Shown here: positions 7,124 to 13,222 of the stretch, one piece after another | How positions within the stretch are numbered: the first letter of the stretch is position 1 | Layout of the letters: the number at the start of each line of letters is the position of its first letter | From: Lachnospiraceae bacterium UBA7026 | GTDB lineage: Bacteria > Bacillota > Clostridia > Lachnospirales > Lachnospiraceae | Length of the DNA stretch: 14,242 bases | Assembly: GCA_002494165.1 (NCBI GenBank) | Contig: DLBH01000065.1 | Coordinates: 1 to 14,242 of the forward strand | Reading direction: 5' to 3' | The notes under the pieces: model-generated | Told to the model about the DNA's origin: nothing | Databases searched by the model: none | The model's input: the letters and a program-made list of their open reading frames with translations, nothing else | Translations under genes and position numbers: made by a program

Positions 7124-7216
7124 TCATTTTCTCCATTTCTTAAAAAGCATACCCAGACCGTAGCCTAAAAGGCCGGCAATGATCATGGCACTGATCGTCT
7201 CAAAATTTAAATCCAT
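7124..7216 (-). CDS. 30-residue single-helix membrane peptide
   Basis: An ATG at 7216 is preceded by an excellent GGGAGGT ribosome binding site (plus strand acctccc, 7221-7227). The reading frame gives MDLNFETISAMIIAGL, then LGYGLGMLFKKWRK and a TGA stop at 7124-7126. Residues about 7-24 form one hydrophobic helix with small-residue spacing (GLLGYGLG). The C-terminus is strongly basic (KKWRK), which predicts a cytoplasmic C-terminal anchor. The gene lies 183 bases after the DUF1624 gene and 195 bases before the PfpI gene, on the same strand. An AT-rich segment with TATGAT and TAGAAT boxes (about 7335-7355) could be its promoter, but no good -35 is present. Size, site and topology resemble small regulatory or partner membrane peptides; the function is unknown. 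Confidence 0.65.
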   Translation of the reverse strand: MDLNFETISAMIIAGLLGYGLGMLFKKWRK

Positions 7217-7275
7217 AACTACCTCCCTATTCTAAGGCACAGACCGGGCCGGCCCCCTTGGCTGGCCCCGGCAGC

Positions 7276-7312
7276 AAAGGCTTGCGGCCTGTTAAAAGGC
7301 TTGTGGCCTGTT
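7276..7312. repeat. Two tandem 18-bp repeats in the small-peptide leader
   Basis: AAAGGCTTGCGGCCTGTT (7276-7293) is followed one base later by AAAGGCTTGTGGCCTGTT (7295-7312), with one mismatch. Each copy has short AGGC/GGCCT-type inverted arms. A GC-rich imperfect hairpin (about 7244-7272, CCGGGCC with GGCCCCGG) lies between the repeats and the peptide start. These would be in the 5' leader of the small membrane peptide if transcription comes from higher coordinates. Confidence 0.7.
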
Positions 7313-7399
7313 ACCAATTATCCTTGTTGTAATATATTTTTATTCTATCATATTTTCTTAAGAAGCAACAGCTGACAGACGTCATTTGAGGCTCCCCGG

Positions 7400-8323
7400 C
7401 TAAAAATCTCCCAGTAGAAGAGAAAAAACAAGGGATAACAGGGGCTGATGAAGCAGATAAATCAGGAAGGAATGACGACCCAGCATAGCCAGGAGGCCGC
7501 CGGCCTGTCTGACTGCCCGGTCCAGGACTCCCTTCCGGCCGGGTCCGGTTCCGGCTTTCTTATCCGGTTGCCGGTCACAAGTTCCGCAGCCATCCTTTTC
7601 TTCCACCTGGTCCCGGTCACTGGTTTCCATTCCAGCTACTGTCCCTGCCTGGCTCCGCTCATAAATCCCATAAAGAAAATAACCCGTCATGAAGAGAAAA
7701 AGCCAGGGCAGCAGGGAAAAGTAATCCGAGGAGTAAAATCCCGCCATGGGAAAGCCCAGAAAAGTAGTAAAGAGATTGAGGTAAAGACCCTGGGGCAGGA
7801 GACAGAGGGGCCTGCCAGGCAAACCAAGTCTGCCCTCGTTGATCTGGTAAAAAAGGACAAAGGCCAGGAATGACAGGACGGTTCCCCCTCCGGGCCAGCT
7901 TTGCCGGACCGGTCTCAGGAGTCTGTCCAGGGGAATCATCAACAGTATGCAGGCACCAATCAGGGTCAGAACCCCGAAAACTACCCGGGCCTGGTAGGCG
8001 GCAATATAGGTGACGGCTGTCACCAGCAGCCCACCGGCAGACACCAGCAGACCTCGCTTGGCTGGATGACTGTCCAGGCACCAGCAAAAGCCGGCCAGGC
8101 CTATAAATACGATACAGATGCTCTGCTGCCATACAAAACCAGCCAGGCCCTTGTACCAGTCCGCCTTCAGGCCATAGAGATAGACCAGGTCCCACATGCC
8201 GTGATAGGCCACCATACTTAAAATGGACCAGCCCCGCAAGACATCAACCCAGACAATCCTGCCCTTCTTTTGTTCTTTCCTAGAGGACCCGGACAATTTC
8301 GTCGATATCCTTTCTGCTGTCAT
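7400..8323 (-). CDS. DUF1624 / HGSNAT-catalytic-like membrane acyltransferase-like protein
   Basis: The 307-residue protein carries the signature of the bacterial DUF1624 family, related to the catalytic region of heparan-alpha-glucosaminide N-acetyltransferase: WVDVLRGWSILSMVAYHGMWD at 25-45 holds the conserved D27, R30-G31 and H41. About eight hydrophobic helices follow, and the ending GRHSFLIYLLHQPLL contains the second conserved histidine region. The bacterial members are thought to acylate envelope glycans or lipids, but substrates are largely unknown. A charged, soluble loop of about 50 residues (roughly 222-270) sits before the last helix and looks longer than needed. The chosen ATG at 8323 overlaps the nitroreductase gene by 44 bases and has only a weak ribosome binding site; the family core begins near residue 22, so the true start could be downstream at a non-ATG codon. 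Translation is probably coupled. Confidence 0.87.
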   Translation of the reverse strand: MTAERISTKLSGSSRKEQKKGRIVWVDVLRGWSILSMVAYHGMWDLVYLYGLKADWYKGLAGFVWQQSICIVFIGLAGFCWCLDSHPAKRGLLVSAGGLLVTAVTYIAAYQARVVFGVLTLIGACILLMIPLDRLLRPVRQSWPGGGTVLSFLAFVLFYQINEGRLGLPGRPLCLLPQGLYLNLFTTFLGFPMAGFYSSDYFSLLPWLFLFMTGYFLYGIYERSQAGTVAGMETSDRDQVEEKDGCGTCDRQPDKKAGTGPGRKGVLDRAVRQAGGLLAMLGRHSFLIYLLHQPLLSLVFSLLLGDF

Positions 8324-8804
8324 GAAGCCTGGAAGGCTTGCTGGCCTCTGAGGGATATCCCACCGAGAGCAGGCAGACAGGAATAATATTTTCCGGCAGG
8401 CCGAAAAGGTCGATCAGGTCTTTTGAATCAAAGGCCCTTGCCCAGAGGGAAACCAGGTCAAGGTCAGTGGCTTCCATCATCATGGATGTGGCCGCGATGG
8501 CTGCGTCCACCTCACCAGAGTCATAATTATCATAACAGCGGTCCTTCGTATTCTTCCAGCTGACATTTTTATCATAGCAGACCAGGAAAACCAGTGGTGC
8601 CCCATAGGTCATGGGCGTAACCTGCACAAGGCCCTGCCTTGCCTTTTCGCTGGCAATCACATAAATTCTCTGGGGCTGCAGATTATGGGCTGTGGGAGCC
8701 AGCCTGCCTGCCTCTAATAATTTGGCGATCTTGGCCCCCTCTACCTGGCGGCTGGAGAACCTTCTCTCAGAATATCTCTTCTTTGCTAATTCTAAAAATT
8801 CCAT
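8280..8804 (-). CDS. Nitroreductase-family FMN oxidoreductase
   Basis: The 174-residue protein belongs to the short nitroreductase family: FMN-dependent, usually dimeric cytoplasmic enzymes that use NAD(P)H to reduce nitro compounds, quinones or flavins. The N-terminal AKKRYSERRF gives the phosphate-binding R10, S12 and R14. The second FMN motif is RLAPTAHNLQPQ (34-45), and the C-terminal LLSVGYP (145-151) is also diagnostic. Length is at the short end of the family but complete. The start at 8804 is supported by a GAAAGGAAAG ribosome binding site. The gene is downstream of the EFR1-type Fe-S protein, with an 18-bp tandem repeat between them, and its 3' end overlaps the DUF1624 gene. The physiological substrate is unknown. 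Confidence 0.93.
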   Translation of the reverse strand: MEFLELAKKRYSERRFSSRQVEGAKIAKLLEAGRLAPTAHNLQPQRIYVIASEKARQGLVQVTPMTYGAPLVFLVCYDKNVSWKNTKDRCYDNYDSGEVDAAIAATSMMMEATDLDLVSLWARAFDSKDLIDLFGLPENIIPVCLLSVGYPSEASKPSRLHDSRKDIDEIVRVL

Positions 8805-8826
8805 GGTCTTTCCTTTCTTCTATATA

Positions 8827-8952
8827 AATAGTATCCCAAGCTTAAGCAATCTTCCAAGCTTGAACAGTATCCTAAACTTGAACAGAATCCCAGGCTTGAA
8901 CAGTATCCCAGGCTTGAACAGTATCCCAGGCTTGAACAGTATCCCAGGCTTG
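8827..8952. repeat. Seven-copy 18-bp tandem repeat (minisatellite) before the nitroreductase gene
   Basis: Seven contiguous units of exactly 18 bases fill 8827-8952. Units at 8899, 8917 and 8935 are identical (AACAGTATCCCAGGCTTG); 8881 differs by one base, 8863 by three, and 8845 and 8827 are more diverged. Divergence rises toward the nitroreductase start, as expected for an array growing at the EFR1 side. The array ends 22 bases before the nitroreductase start codon. There are no spacers, so it is not a CRISPR array. On the minus strand each unit reads CAAGCCTGGGATACTGTT. Confidence 0.95.
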
Positions 8953-8987
8953 AATATTAACCAAGGTTACTGGGGTCCTGCCGGGGC

Positions 8988-9764
8988 TCAGTCCTTAAGC
9001 AGGTATTTGTATTTATCAAAACGGTAACGTTTTTTCAATTGGGTCACATTGCCATATTCTATGGCCTCCACCGGGCAGTTCTGAATACAGGACATACAGT
9101 GGGCACAGCTTTTACCGGACCAGACCGGCTTTCCCTCCGCCAGGCTGATCACATTCAAAGGACAGAGGCGGACACATTTCCCACAGGATATACAGCGGTC
9201 TGTGGCATAGAAATCCCCGACTGGCTGCATTTTATAGTACCAGAAGGGATTGACCGGAAGTGTGACCAGGACTTCAAAAAACCACACATGCCTGGACTTG
9301 AGCCTGGCTCCCCGGCGAATCCTGTCCGCCAGGGCAGGAATCCTGGCATGAGAGCTAAGGATTCTCTTCTCGATTTCTTCCCTGCCCAGCTCAGGATAGC
9401 TGTTATTACTGATATAATTCCGGGGCATTTTCAATTCCCCATGTCCCTTATAGACCATACCCTTGCGGCGAAACAGTCTGCGGGCCAGAATTCCGCTGAT
9501 ACCGGCATAACCCCCGCTGGTAAATATGCAGTAGACCTCCCTGCTTCCTGTCAGTTTTACCTTGCGCAGATAATCGGCAAGAAAGCGAGGCATCTCACAG
9601 ACATAAACCGGGGAACAGAGGACAAAGGGACGGTCAGAATGGATCTCCCCATAGTCTTTTCTCCTAATCCGGTCCAGCAGGTCCAGACTTTCATCCCCCA
9701 GCAGACCAGCCAATTTATTTGCCACATATCTTGTATTGCCCGTGGCACTGAAATACAAGACCAT
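8988..9764 (-). CDS. EFR1-type protein: flavodoxin-like domain plus two [4Fe-4S] ferredoxin motifs
   Basis: This electron-transfer protein has an N-terminal flavodoxin-like domain with the FMN phosphate loop FSATGNT (residues 5-11) and a C-terminal bacterial ferredoxin domain. The ferredoxin cysteines form two CxxCxxCxxxCP sets, at C191/C194/C197/C201 and C220/C223/C226/C230, each expected to hold a [4Fe-4S] cluster. From the chosen start the protein is 258 residues, normal for the family. Three in-frame ATGs exist: 9851, 9779 and 9764. I chose 9764 because MVLYFSATGNT matches how family members begin and GGAGAAGAGGAAG precedes it. The 29 extra residues of the longest form are low-complexity Gly/Ala/Pro with no family match. 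The partner is unknown; the adjacent nitroreductase is a candidate. Confidence 0.9.
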   Translation of the reverse strand: MVLYFSATGNTRYVANKLAGLLGDESLDLLDRIRRKDYGEIHSDRPFVLCSPVYVCEMPRFLADYLRKVKLTGSREVYCIFTSGGYAGISGILARRLFRRKGMVYKGHGELKMPRNYISNNSYPELGREEIEKRILSSHARIPALADRIRRGARLKSRHVWFFEVLVTLPVNPFWYYKMQPVGDFYATDRCISCGKCVRLCPLNVISLAEGKPVWSGKSCAHCMSCIQNCPVEAIEYGNVTQLKKRYRFDKYKYLLKD

Positions 9765-9903
9765 CTTCCTCTTCTCCATTTCCGGCAGGCCGGCAGACCC
9801 CAAGACCAAAGGACCGGCCCCGGCAGGGCCGGCAGACCAGCCTGCATCCATAATGATATGACCTGGCCGGCAGCCTTGTCCTTTCAGGGTCCGCGATTAT
9901 CTT

Positions 9904-9922
9904 AACTATCCTGGGGATAGTT
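9904..9922. promoter_or_regulatory. 19-bp inverted repeat in the EFR1 gene leader
   Basis: AACTATCC (9904-9911) and GGATAGTT (9915-9922) are perfect arms around TGG. It sits about 40 bases after the predicted EFR1 transcript start and could be a repressor operator or an RNA hairpin. No T-run follows on either strand, which argues against a terminator. Confidence 0.5.
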
Positions 9923-9969
9923 TCCCTGCCATAGCGAACCCCGACTATCACACTAGTATCTTTATTATA

Positions 9970-9998
9970 AATATATCAGCTATACAGCAAGATTTCAA
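9970..9998 (-). promoter_or_regulatory. Promoter of the EFR1-type gene
   Basis: On the minus strand TTGAAA (9993-9998) and TATATT (9970-9975) are 17 bases apart, with a TATAAT overlapping just downstream. The transcript would start near 9963. The 16-bp recurring motif (9944-9959) begins right at that start point, a usual position for a repressor operator. The leader to the chosen start codon is about 200 bases. Confidence 0.65.
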
Positions 9999-10074
9999 CA
10001 GCCGCCGGGAATTGGTCTTAAGCAGAAGAATCCGGTTCCGCCCTGTTTGCGGCAATGATTTCACAAAGAATCTG

Positions 10075-10083
10075 TGCTATACT
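10075..10083 (+). promoter_or_regulatory. Extended -10 promoter of the C69 dipeptidase gene
   Basis: TGCTATACT gives an extended -10 (TGn followed by TATACT, 10078-10083). No good -35 is seen at the right distance, as is common with extended -10 promoters. A pair of GCCGGC sequences follows in the leader, and an AAAGGAG ribosome binding site lies ten bases before the start codon. Confidence 0.5.
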
Positions 10084-10151
10084 ATCTTTGCCGGCTGCTG
10101 ATCGAACTGCCGGCCTTATGACAGAATTTTTATTAAAGGAGTATCACTATT

Positions 10152-11624
10152 ATGCCCTGTACAACTATACTTGTAGGAAAAAATGCTTCCTATGACGGAT
10201 CTACCATGACTGCCCGTAATGAGGATGCCGTTGCCGGTGTCTTCGACCCTAAGAAATTCATCGTTGTCCTCCCAGAGGACCAGCCCAGACTTTACAAGTC
10301 TGTCATCTCCAAAGTAGAGATTCCCCTACCTCAGAACCCGGTCCGCTACACAGCCGTACCTAACGCTCTGGCCCACGAAGGCATCTGGGGAGAGGCCGGA
10401 GTCAATGCCTGCAATGTGGCTATGACGGCAACCGAAACCATCAGCTCCAACAGCAGAGTCCTGGGGGCTGACCCTTTAGTGGAGGGCGGCATCGGTGAGG
10501 AGGATATGCTGACGATTGTCCTCCCTTACATTAAAAGTGCCAGGGAAGGTGTCCTCCGCCTGGGCAGTCTTTTAGAAGAATACGGAACCTATGAAATGAA
10601 TGGCATCGGTTTCCAGGATGTCCATGAAATCTGGTGGCTGGAAACCATCGGCGGCCATCACTGGATCGCCAGAAGGGTCCCGGATAACGCCTATGTTATG
10701 GTTCCCAACCAGCAGGGTATCGACTATTTCGATCTTGAAGATGCTTTCGGGGAGAAAAAAGACCATCTTTGTTCCGCTGACCTTCTTTCCTTTATCAGGG
10801 ACTATCACCTGGACTGCAGTATGCATCCTGAAAACTATGACCTGGCCGTGGAAAAGGCTTTCAAGGTAAGACCAGCCTTCGGCAGCCGGGATGACGCTGA
10901 CCATAGCTACAACACACCCAGGGCCTGGGCCATAGCCAGATACTTAAATTCCACAAGCTATTCCTGGGATGGACCTGGGGCCGATTACCGTCCGGAATCT
11001 GATGACATCCCCTGGAGTCTGGTTCCCGATCATAAAATCACTGTCGATGACGTCAAATATGTCCTGTCCAACCATTTCCAGGAAACACCCTACGATCCCT
11101 ACGGCAATCATGGGGACGACTCCCTGCGGGGCTGCTACCGGTCCATCGGCATCAACCGCAATAACTTCCTGGCCCTGATCCAGCTGCGGCCCTACCGGCC
11201 CGATGCCATCATGGCCCTGCAATGGATGGCCATGGGGTCCAATGCCTTTAATGCCTTTGTCCCCTTCTATGCCAATGTCACCACCACACCAGCTTATTTT
11301 TCCAATACCGGCAGGGAAGTAAGTACCCAGAGCTTCTACTGGACCAACCGGCTGATCGCCGCCCTGGCTGACCCCCATTTCTCCACCTGCAGCTCCCCTG
11401 TTGAGCGCTACCAGAACAAGGTTCATGCCAAGGGCATGGAAATGCTCCTGTCCTTTGACCGGGCCTACACAGACCAGCAGCCCGACCAGGTCCATGATTT
11501 CCTCAATGACTGCAACCAGCAGTTTTCTGACATGGCAGAGACTGAGACCCTGGACCTGTTAGACAAGGTCCTCTATAAAGCCAGCATGGGTATGAAAAAC
11601 TCCTTTGCCCGGTCTGACGCTTAA
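10152..11624 (+). CDS. C69-family dipeptidase (PepD-type Ntn hydrolase)
   Basis: C69 peptidases are N-terminal-nucleophile hydrolases that cleave dipeptides; family members become active when the cysteine is exposed at the N-terminus. The 490-residue protein opens MPCTTILVGK, with nucleophile C3 needing only loss of two residues. Other family marks are DGSTMTARNED (15-25), the WGEAGVNACNVAMTATETI segment near residue 79-97 and HHWIARRVPDNAYVMVPNQQ. Length is normal for PepD proteins. No signal peptide is present, so it should be cytoplasmic, releasing amino acids from imported peptides. The start has an AAAGGAG site. It is monocistronic and divergent from the EFR1 gene. No strong rightward terminator follows; the hairpin at 11708-11733 is better placed for the other strand. 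Confidence 0.95.
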   Translation: MPCTTILVGKNASYDGSTMTARNEDAVAGVFDPKKFIVVLPEDQPRLYKSVISKVEIPLPQNPVRYTAVPNALAHEGIWGEAGVNACNVAMTATETISSNSRVLGADPLVEGGIGEEDMLTIVLPYIKSAREGVLRLGSLLEEYGTYEMNGIGFQDVHEIWWLETIGGHHWIARRVPDNAYVMVPNQQGIDYFDLEDAFGEKKDHLCSADLLSFIRDYHLDCSMHPENYDLAVEKAFKVRPAFGSRDDADHSYNTPRAWAIARYLNSTSYSWDGPGADYRPESDDIPWSLVPDHKITVDDVKYVLSNHFQETPYDPYGNHGDDSLRGCYRSIGINRNNFLALIQLRPYRPDAIMALQWMAMGSNAFNAFVPFYANVTTTPAYFSNTGREVSTQSFYWTNRLIAALADPHFSTCSSPVERYQNKVHAKGMEMLLSFDRAYTDQQPDQVHDFLNDCNQQFSDMAETETLDLLDKVLYKASMGMKNSFARSDA

Positions 11625-11641
11625 ATAGAGACCATTCTTTA

Positions 11642-11696
11642 ACCCGATCTGACCCATAAATAAAAACCTTTCCTTTACCTGATCAGACCCATAGAT
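11642..11696. repeat. Imperfect direct repeat after the dipeptidase gene
   Basis: ACCCGATCTGACCCATAAAT (11642-11661) recurs as ACCTGATCAGACCCATAGAT (11677-11696), 20 bases with three mismatches and a 35-base period. The copies are in the 308-base spacer between the dipeptidase and hypB genes. No function is evident. Confidence 0.6.
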
Positions 11697-11702
11697 CCAA
11701 TC

Positions 11703-11733
11703 ATAAAAAGCCGGAGGCATATGCTTCCGGCTT
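11703..11733 (-). terminator. Hairpin with a leftward U-tract, not belonging to any visible gene
   Basis: AAGCCGGAGGC (11708-11718) and GCTTCCGGCTT (11723-11733) form an 11-bp stem with one G-T pair and an ATAT loop. On the minus strand it is followed by TTTTTATGATT, a good U-tract; on the plus strand the following bases are only AAATACTATT. It therefore looks like a leftward terminator, although hypB already has its own at 11885-11923. Confidence 0.6.
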
Positions 11734-11884
11734 AAATACTATTGTTTAATAATCATTTTTAATGGTCTACGGGTTGACTCAATAATTTCTTTTGTTTTCT
11801 TTCTTATTTTTACGGCCCCACTATAACAGACCAACTATTACACTAGCATCACACTAATCCTACAAATCTAAATTTTTTTTACAG

Positions 11885-11923
11885 AAAAAAAGGATGCCAT
11901 CTGCAGTATACAAGATGGCATCC
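11885..11923 (-). terminator. Intrinsic terminator of hypB
   Basis: On the minus strand, nine bases after the hypB stop, GGATGCCATCT pairs perfectly with AGATGGCATCC (plus 11892-11902 and 11913-11923) across a ten-base loop, followed by a run of seven T. The arrangement is a textbook rho-independent terminator. Confidence 0.9.
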
Positions 11924-11932
11924 ATAGTTTTT

Positions 11933-12607
11933 CTACTTGTCTCTCTGCCACTGGGCAACCTGGTCTTTAAGCCACTGGCACCAGCGGTCCATGCCCTGGC
12001 CGGTCTTGGCGCAAATAGGGATAACCTCTATTCCTGGATGCCGGTCATGGACAAATTCAGTGAATCTTTCCATATCAAAATCAAAATAGGGCAGGGTATC
12101 GATCTTATTGACCAGTACCACATCACACACCTGGAACATAAGCGGATACTTCAAAGGCTTGTCATCCCCTTCCGGCACAGAGAGAATCATGGCATTCTTA
12201 CTGGCCCCTGTATCGAACTCAGCCGGGCATACCAGGTTGCCTACATTCTCCAGTACTACCAGGTCCAGATCCTGGGTCTCAATGGACCCAAGGCCCTGTT
12301 CTGTCATACTGGCATCTAAGTGACACATTCCGCCTGTGTGGAGCTGTATGGCCTTTGCTCCTGCGGCGGCAATCTTTTTAGCATCCACATCAGAATCAAT
12401 ATCTGCTTCCATTACTCCAATCCTCAGGTCATTCTTCAGCATTTCTATGGTACGAAGCAAAGTTGTAGTCTTACCTGATCCCGGTGAACTCATCAGATTG
12501 AGAAGAAATGTTTTCTCTTCTTTGAGTTTCTTGCGAAGCCGGTCTGCCGCCGCATCATTGGCCTCTAAAATATTGGATTTCAAATCAATAATCTTTACAC
12601 TCTCCAT
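11933..12607 (-). CDS. hypB: Hydrogenase nickel-incorporation GTPase HypB
   Basis: HypB is a GTPase of the SIMIBI class that works with HypA to deliver nickel into [NiFe] hydrogenase, and sometimes urease, precursors in the cytoplasm. The 224-residue protein has the P-loop GSGKTT (43-48), EADIDSDVDA (67-76), LHTGGMCHLDA (89-99) with the metal ligands C95 and H96, C127 in GNLVCP, the guanine-specificity motif NKID (167-170) and CAKTG (199-203). It lacks both the N-terminal CxxCGC nickel site and the His-rich tail of some homologs, so it carries only the core metal site. The start has an AAAGGAG site eight bases upstream. No hypA, hypC-F or hydrogenase gene is in the window, and it is closed by its own terminator. 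An isolated hypB is unusual but the assignment itself is firm. Confidence 0.95.
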   Translation of the reverse strand: MESVKIIDLKSNILEANDAAADRLRKKLKEEKTFLLNLMSSPGSGKTTTLLRTIEMLKNDLRIGVMEADIDSDVDAKKIAAAGAKAIQLHTGGMCHLDASMTEQGLGSIETQDLDLVVLENVGNLVCPAEFDTGASKNAMILSVPEGDDKPLKYPLMFQVCDVVLVNKIDTLPYFDFDMERFTEFVHDRHPGIEVIPICAKTGQGMDRWCQWLKDQVAQWQRDK

Positions 12608-12709
12608 GATGTCTCCTTTGCTTTTGCAGATATATCATTCATTTAATTATTTCTTCGATAATTACATTCATTTATAATACACAAAGCACAGATTGGCTTA
12701 TATACTAAT

Positions 12710-12868
12710 TTATCTGATCTCTGTCCCTCCATGCAGTCCGGCATCCGGCACAACATCCCATCCTATATCTAATCCGGCATGCAGCACAACATCCGAACAT
12801 TCCAACCGGCATCTCTGGTACAGCATCCAGGCAGCCCAACCGCATCCGGTCCGGGATTTTTCTGGCAT
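12710..12868 (-). CDS. Doubtful 52-residue ORF in a degenerate-repeat spacer
   Basis: An ATG at 12868, 24 bases after azlD stops, opens a 52-codon frame ending in TAA at 12710-12712. Its ribosome binding site (GGAAG, eight bases upstream) is weak. The product has an N-terminal Cys/Trp-containing part (MPEKSRTGCGWAAWML), then two similar stretches, SDVVLHAGLDIG and WDVVPDAGLHGG, made by the underlying DNA repeat. Another overlapping frame on the same strand is also open and Cys-rich (GCCAACR, GCCAGCR), as expected for repeats with a period divisible by three. I recognise no family; it may be non-coding. Confidence 0.2.
   Translation of the reverse strand: MPEKSRTGCGWAAWMLYQRCRLECSDVVLHAGLDIGWDVVPDAGLHGGTEIR
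12737..12828. repeat. Degenerate repeats between azlD and hypB
   Basis: The 22-base segment at 12737-12758 (TCCGGCATCC then GGCACAACATCC) recurs at 12773-12794 with two mismatches, a 36-base period, and a third, more diverged copy lies at about 12806-12828 (CCGGCATC ... ACAGCATCC). They fill the spacer upstream of hypB. The rest of the spacer (12610-12710) is AT-rich and holds two CATTCATTTA copies and an AATTAT/ATAATT inverted pair, plausibly hypB promoter territory, but no convincing -35/-10 pair was found. Confidence 0.6.
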
Positions 12869-12892
12869 AAATCTATCTTCCGGAAGTTTCCA

Positions 12893-13222
12893 TCAGGCAA
12901 AGACCGTCTGCAGCAGAAACATGTAAATGGCCGTTCCACCAATGATACTGAGCAGGGTGTTTCTTTTCCACAAGTGCAACCCCACTACCACGGCTACTGC
13001 AATCAGCGAGGGAAGCCAATGGGCCAGGCCGGCAAAATCCACATTTCTCAGGCAATATACGATAAGCATACCCATAATGGCATAGGGCAATTTCTCTCCC
13101 AGGTATATAATGTAACCTGGCACCTTTCTTTTGCCGGAAAAAATAAAAAAGGGAAGAAATCTCAGTAAGAGGGTAACGGCAGCAATCACTAGGATCAGTG
13201 CCAGGGAATGCATCTCATTCAT
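12893..13222 (-). CDS. azlD: Branched-chain amino acid exporter small subunit AzlD
   Basis: AzlD is the small membrane partner of AzlC; together they export branched-chain amino acids or their analogs such as azaleucine. The 109-residue protein has four hydrophobic stretches, at about 5-22, 43-58, 68-85 and 89-107. The N-terminal segment with TLLLRFLPFFIFSGKRKVP and the YLGEKLPYAIMGMLI motif are typical of the family. The start at 13222 overlaps the end of azlC by eight bases (ATGAATGA arrangement) and has a GAGGTG site, so the two are translated together. Length is normal. Confidence 0.94.
   Translation of the reverse strand: MNEMHSLALILVIAAVTLLLRFLPFFIFSGKRKVPGYIIYLGEKLPYAIMGMLIVYCLRNVDFAGLAHWLPSLIAVAVVVGLHLWKRNTLLSIIGGTAIYMFLLQTVFA

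Noticed and set aside
7059..7124. 21-residue frame overlapping the small membrane peptide stop (TGATG)
   Set aside because: It has no separate ribosome binding site and no recognisable features; the overlap alone is too common to support a gene.
8827..8952. CRISPR array
   Set aside because: The units are contiguous with no unique spacers, are too short, and no cas genes are present.
8692..9027. Plus-strand ORF with NSIPGL hexapeptide repeats
   Set aside because: It is the translation of the 18-bp tandem array; since 18 is divisible by three, frames stay open. It runs antisense into the nitroreductase start and the EFR1 end and lacks a good ribosome binding site.
9765..9851. 29-residue N-terminal extension of the EFR1 protein
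   Set aside because: The Gly/Ala/Pro-rich extension is repeat-derived and unlike family N-termini, and an internal ATG has a better ribosome binding site and matches the usual start.
9715..9951. 78-residue minus-strand ORF starting at a GTG upstream of EFR1
   Set aside because: It overlaps the EFR1 start in another frame, has no ribosome binding site, and its second half is shaped by GGCCGGCAG repeats. The first part is probably the leader.
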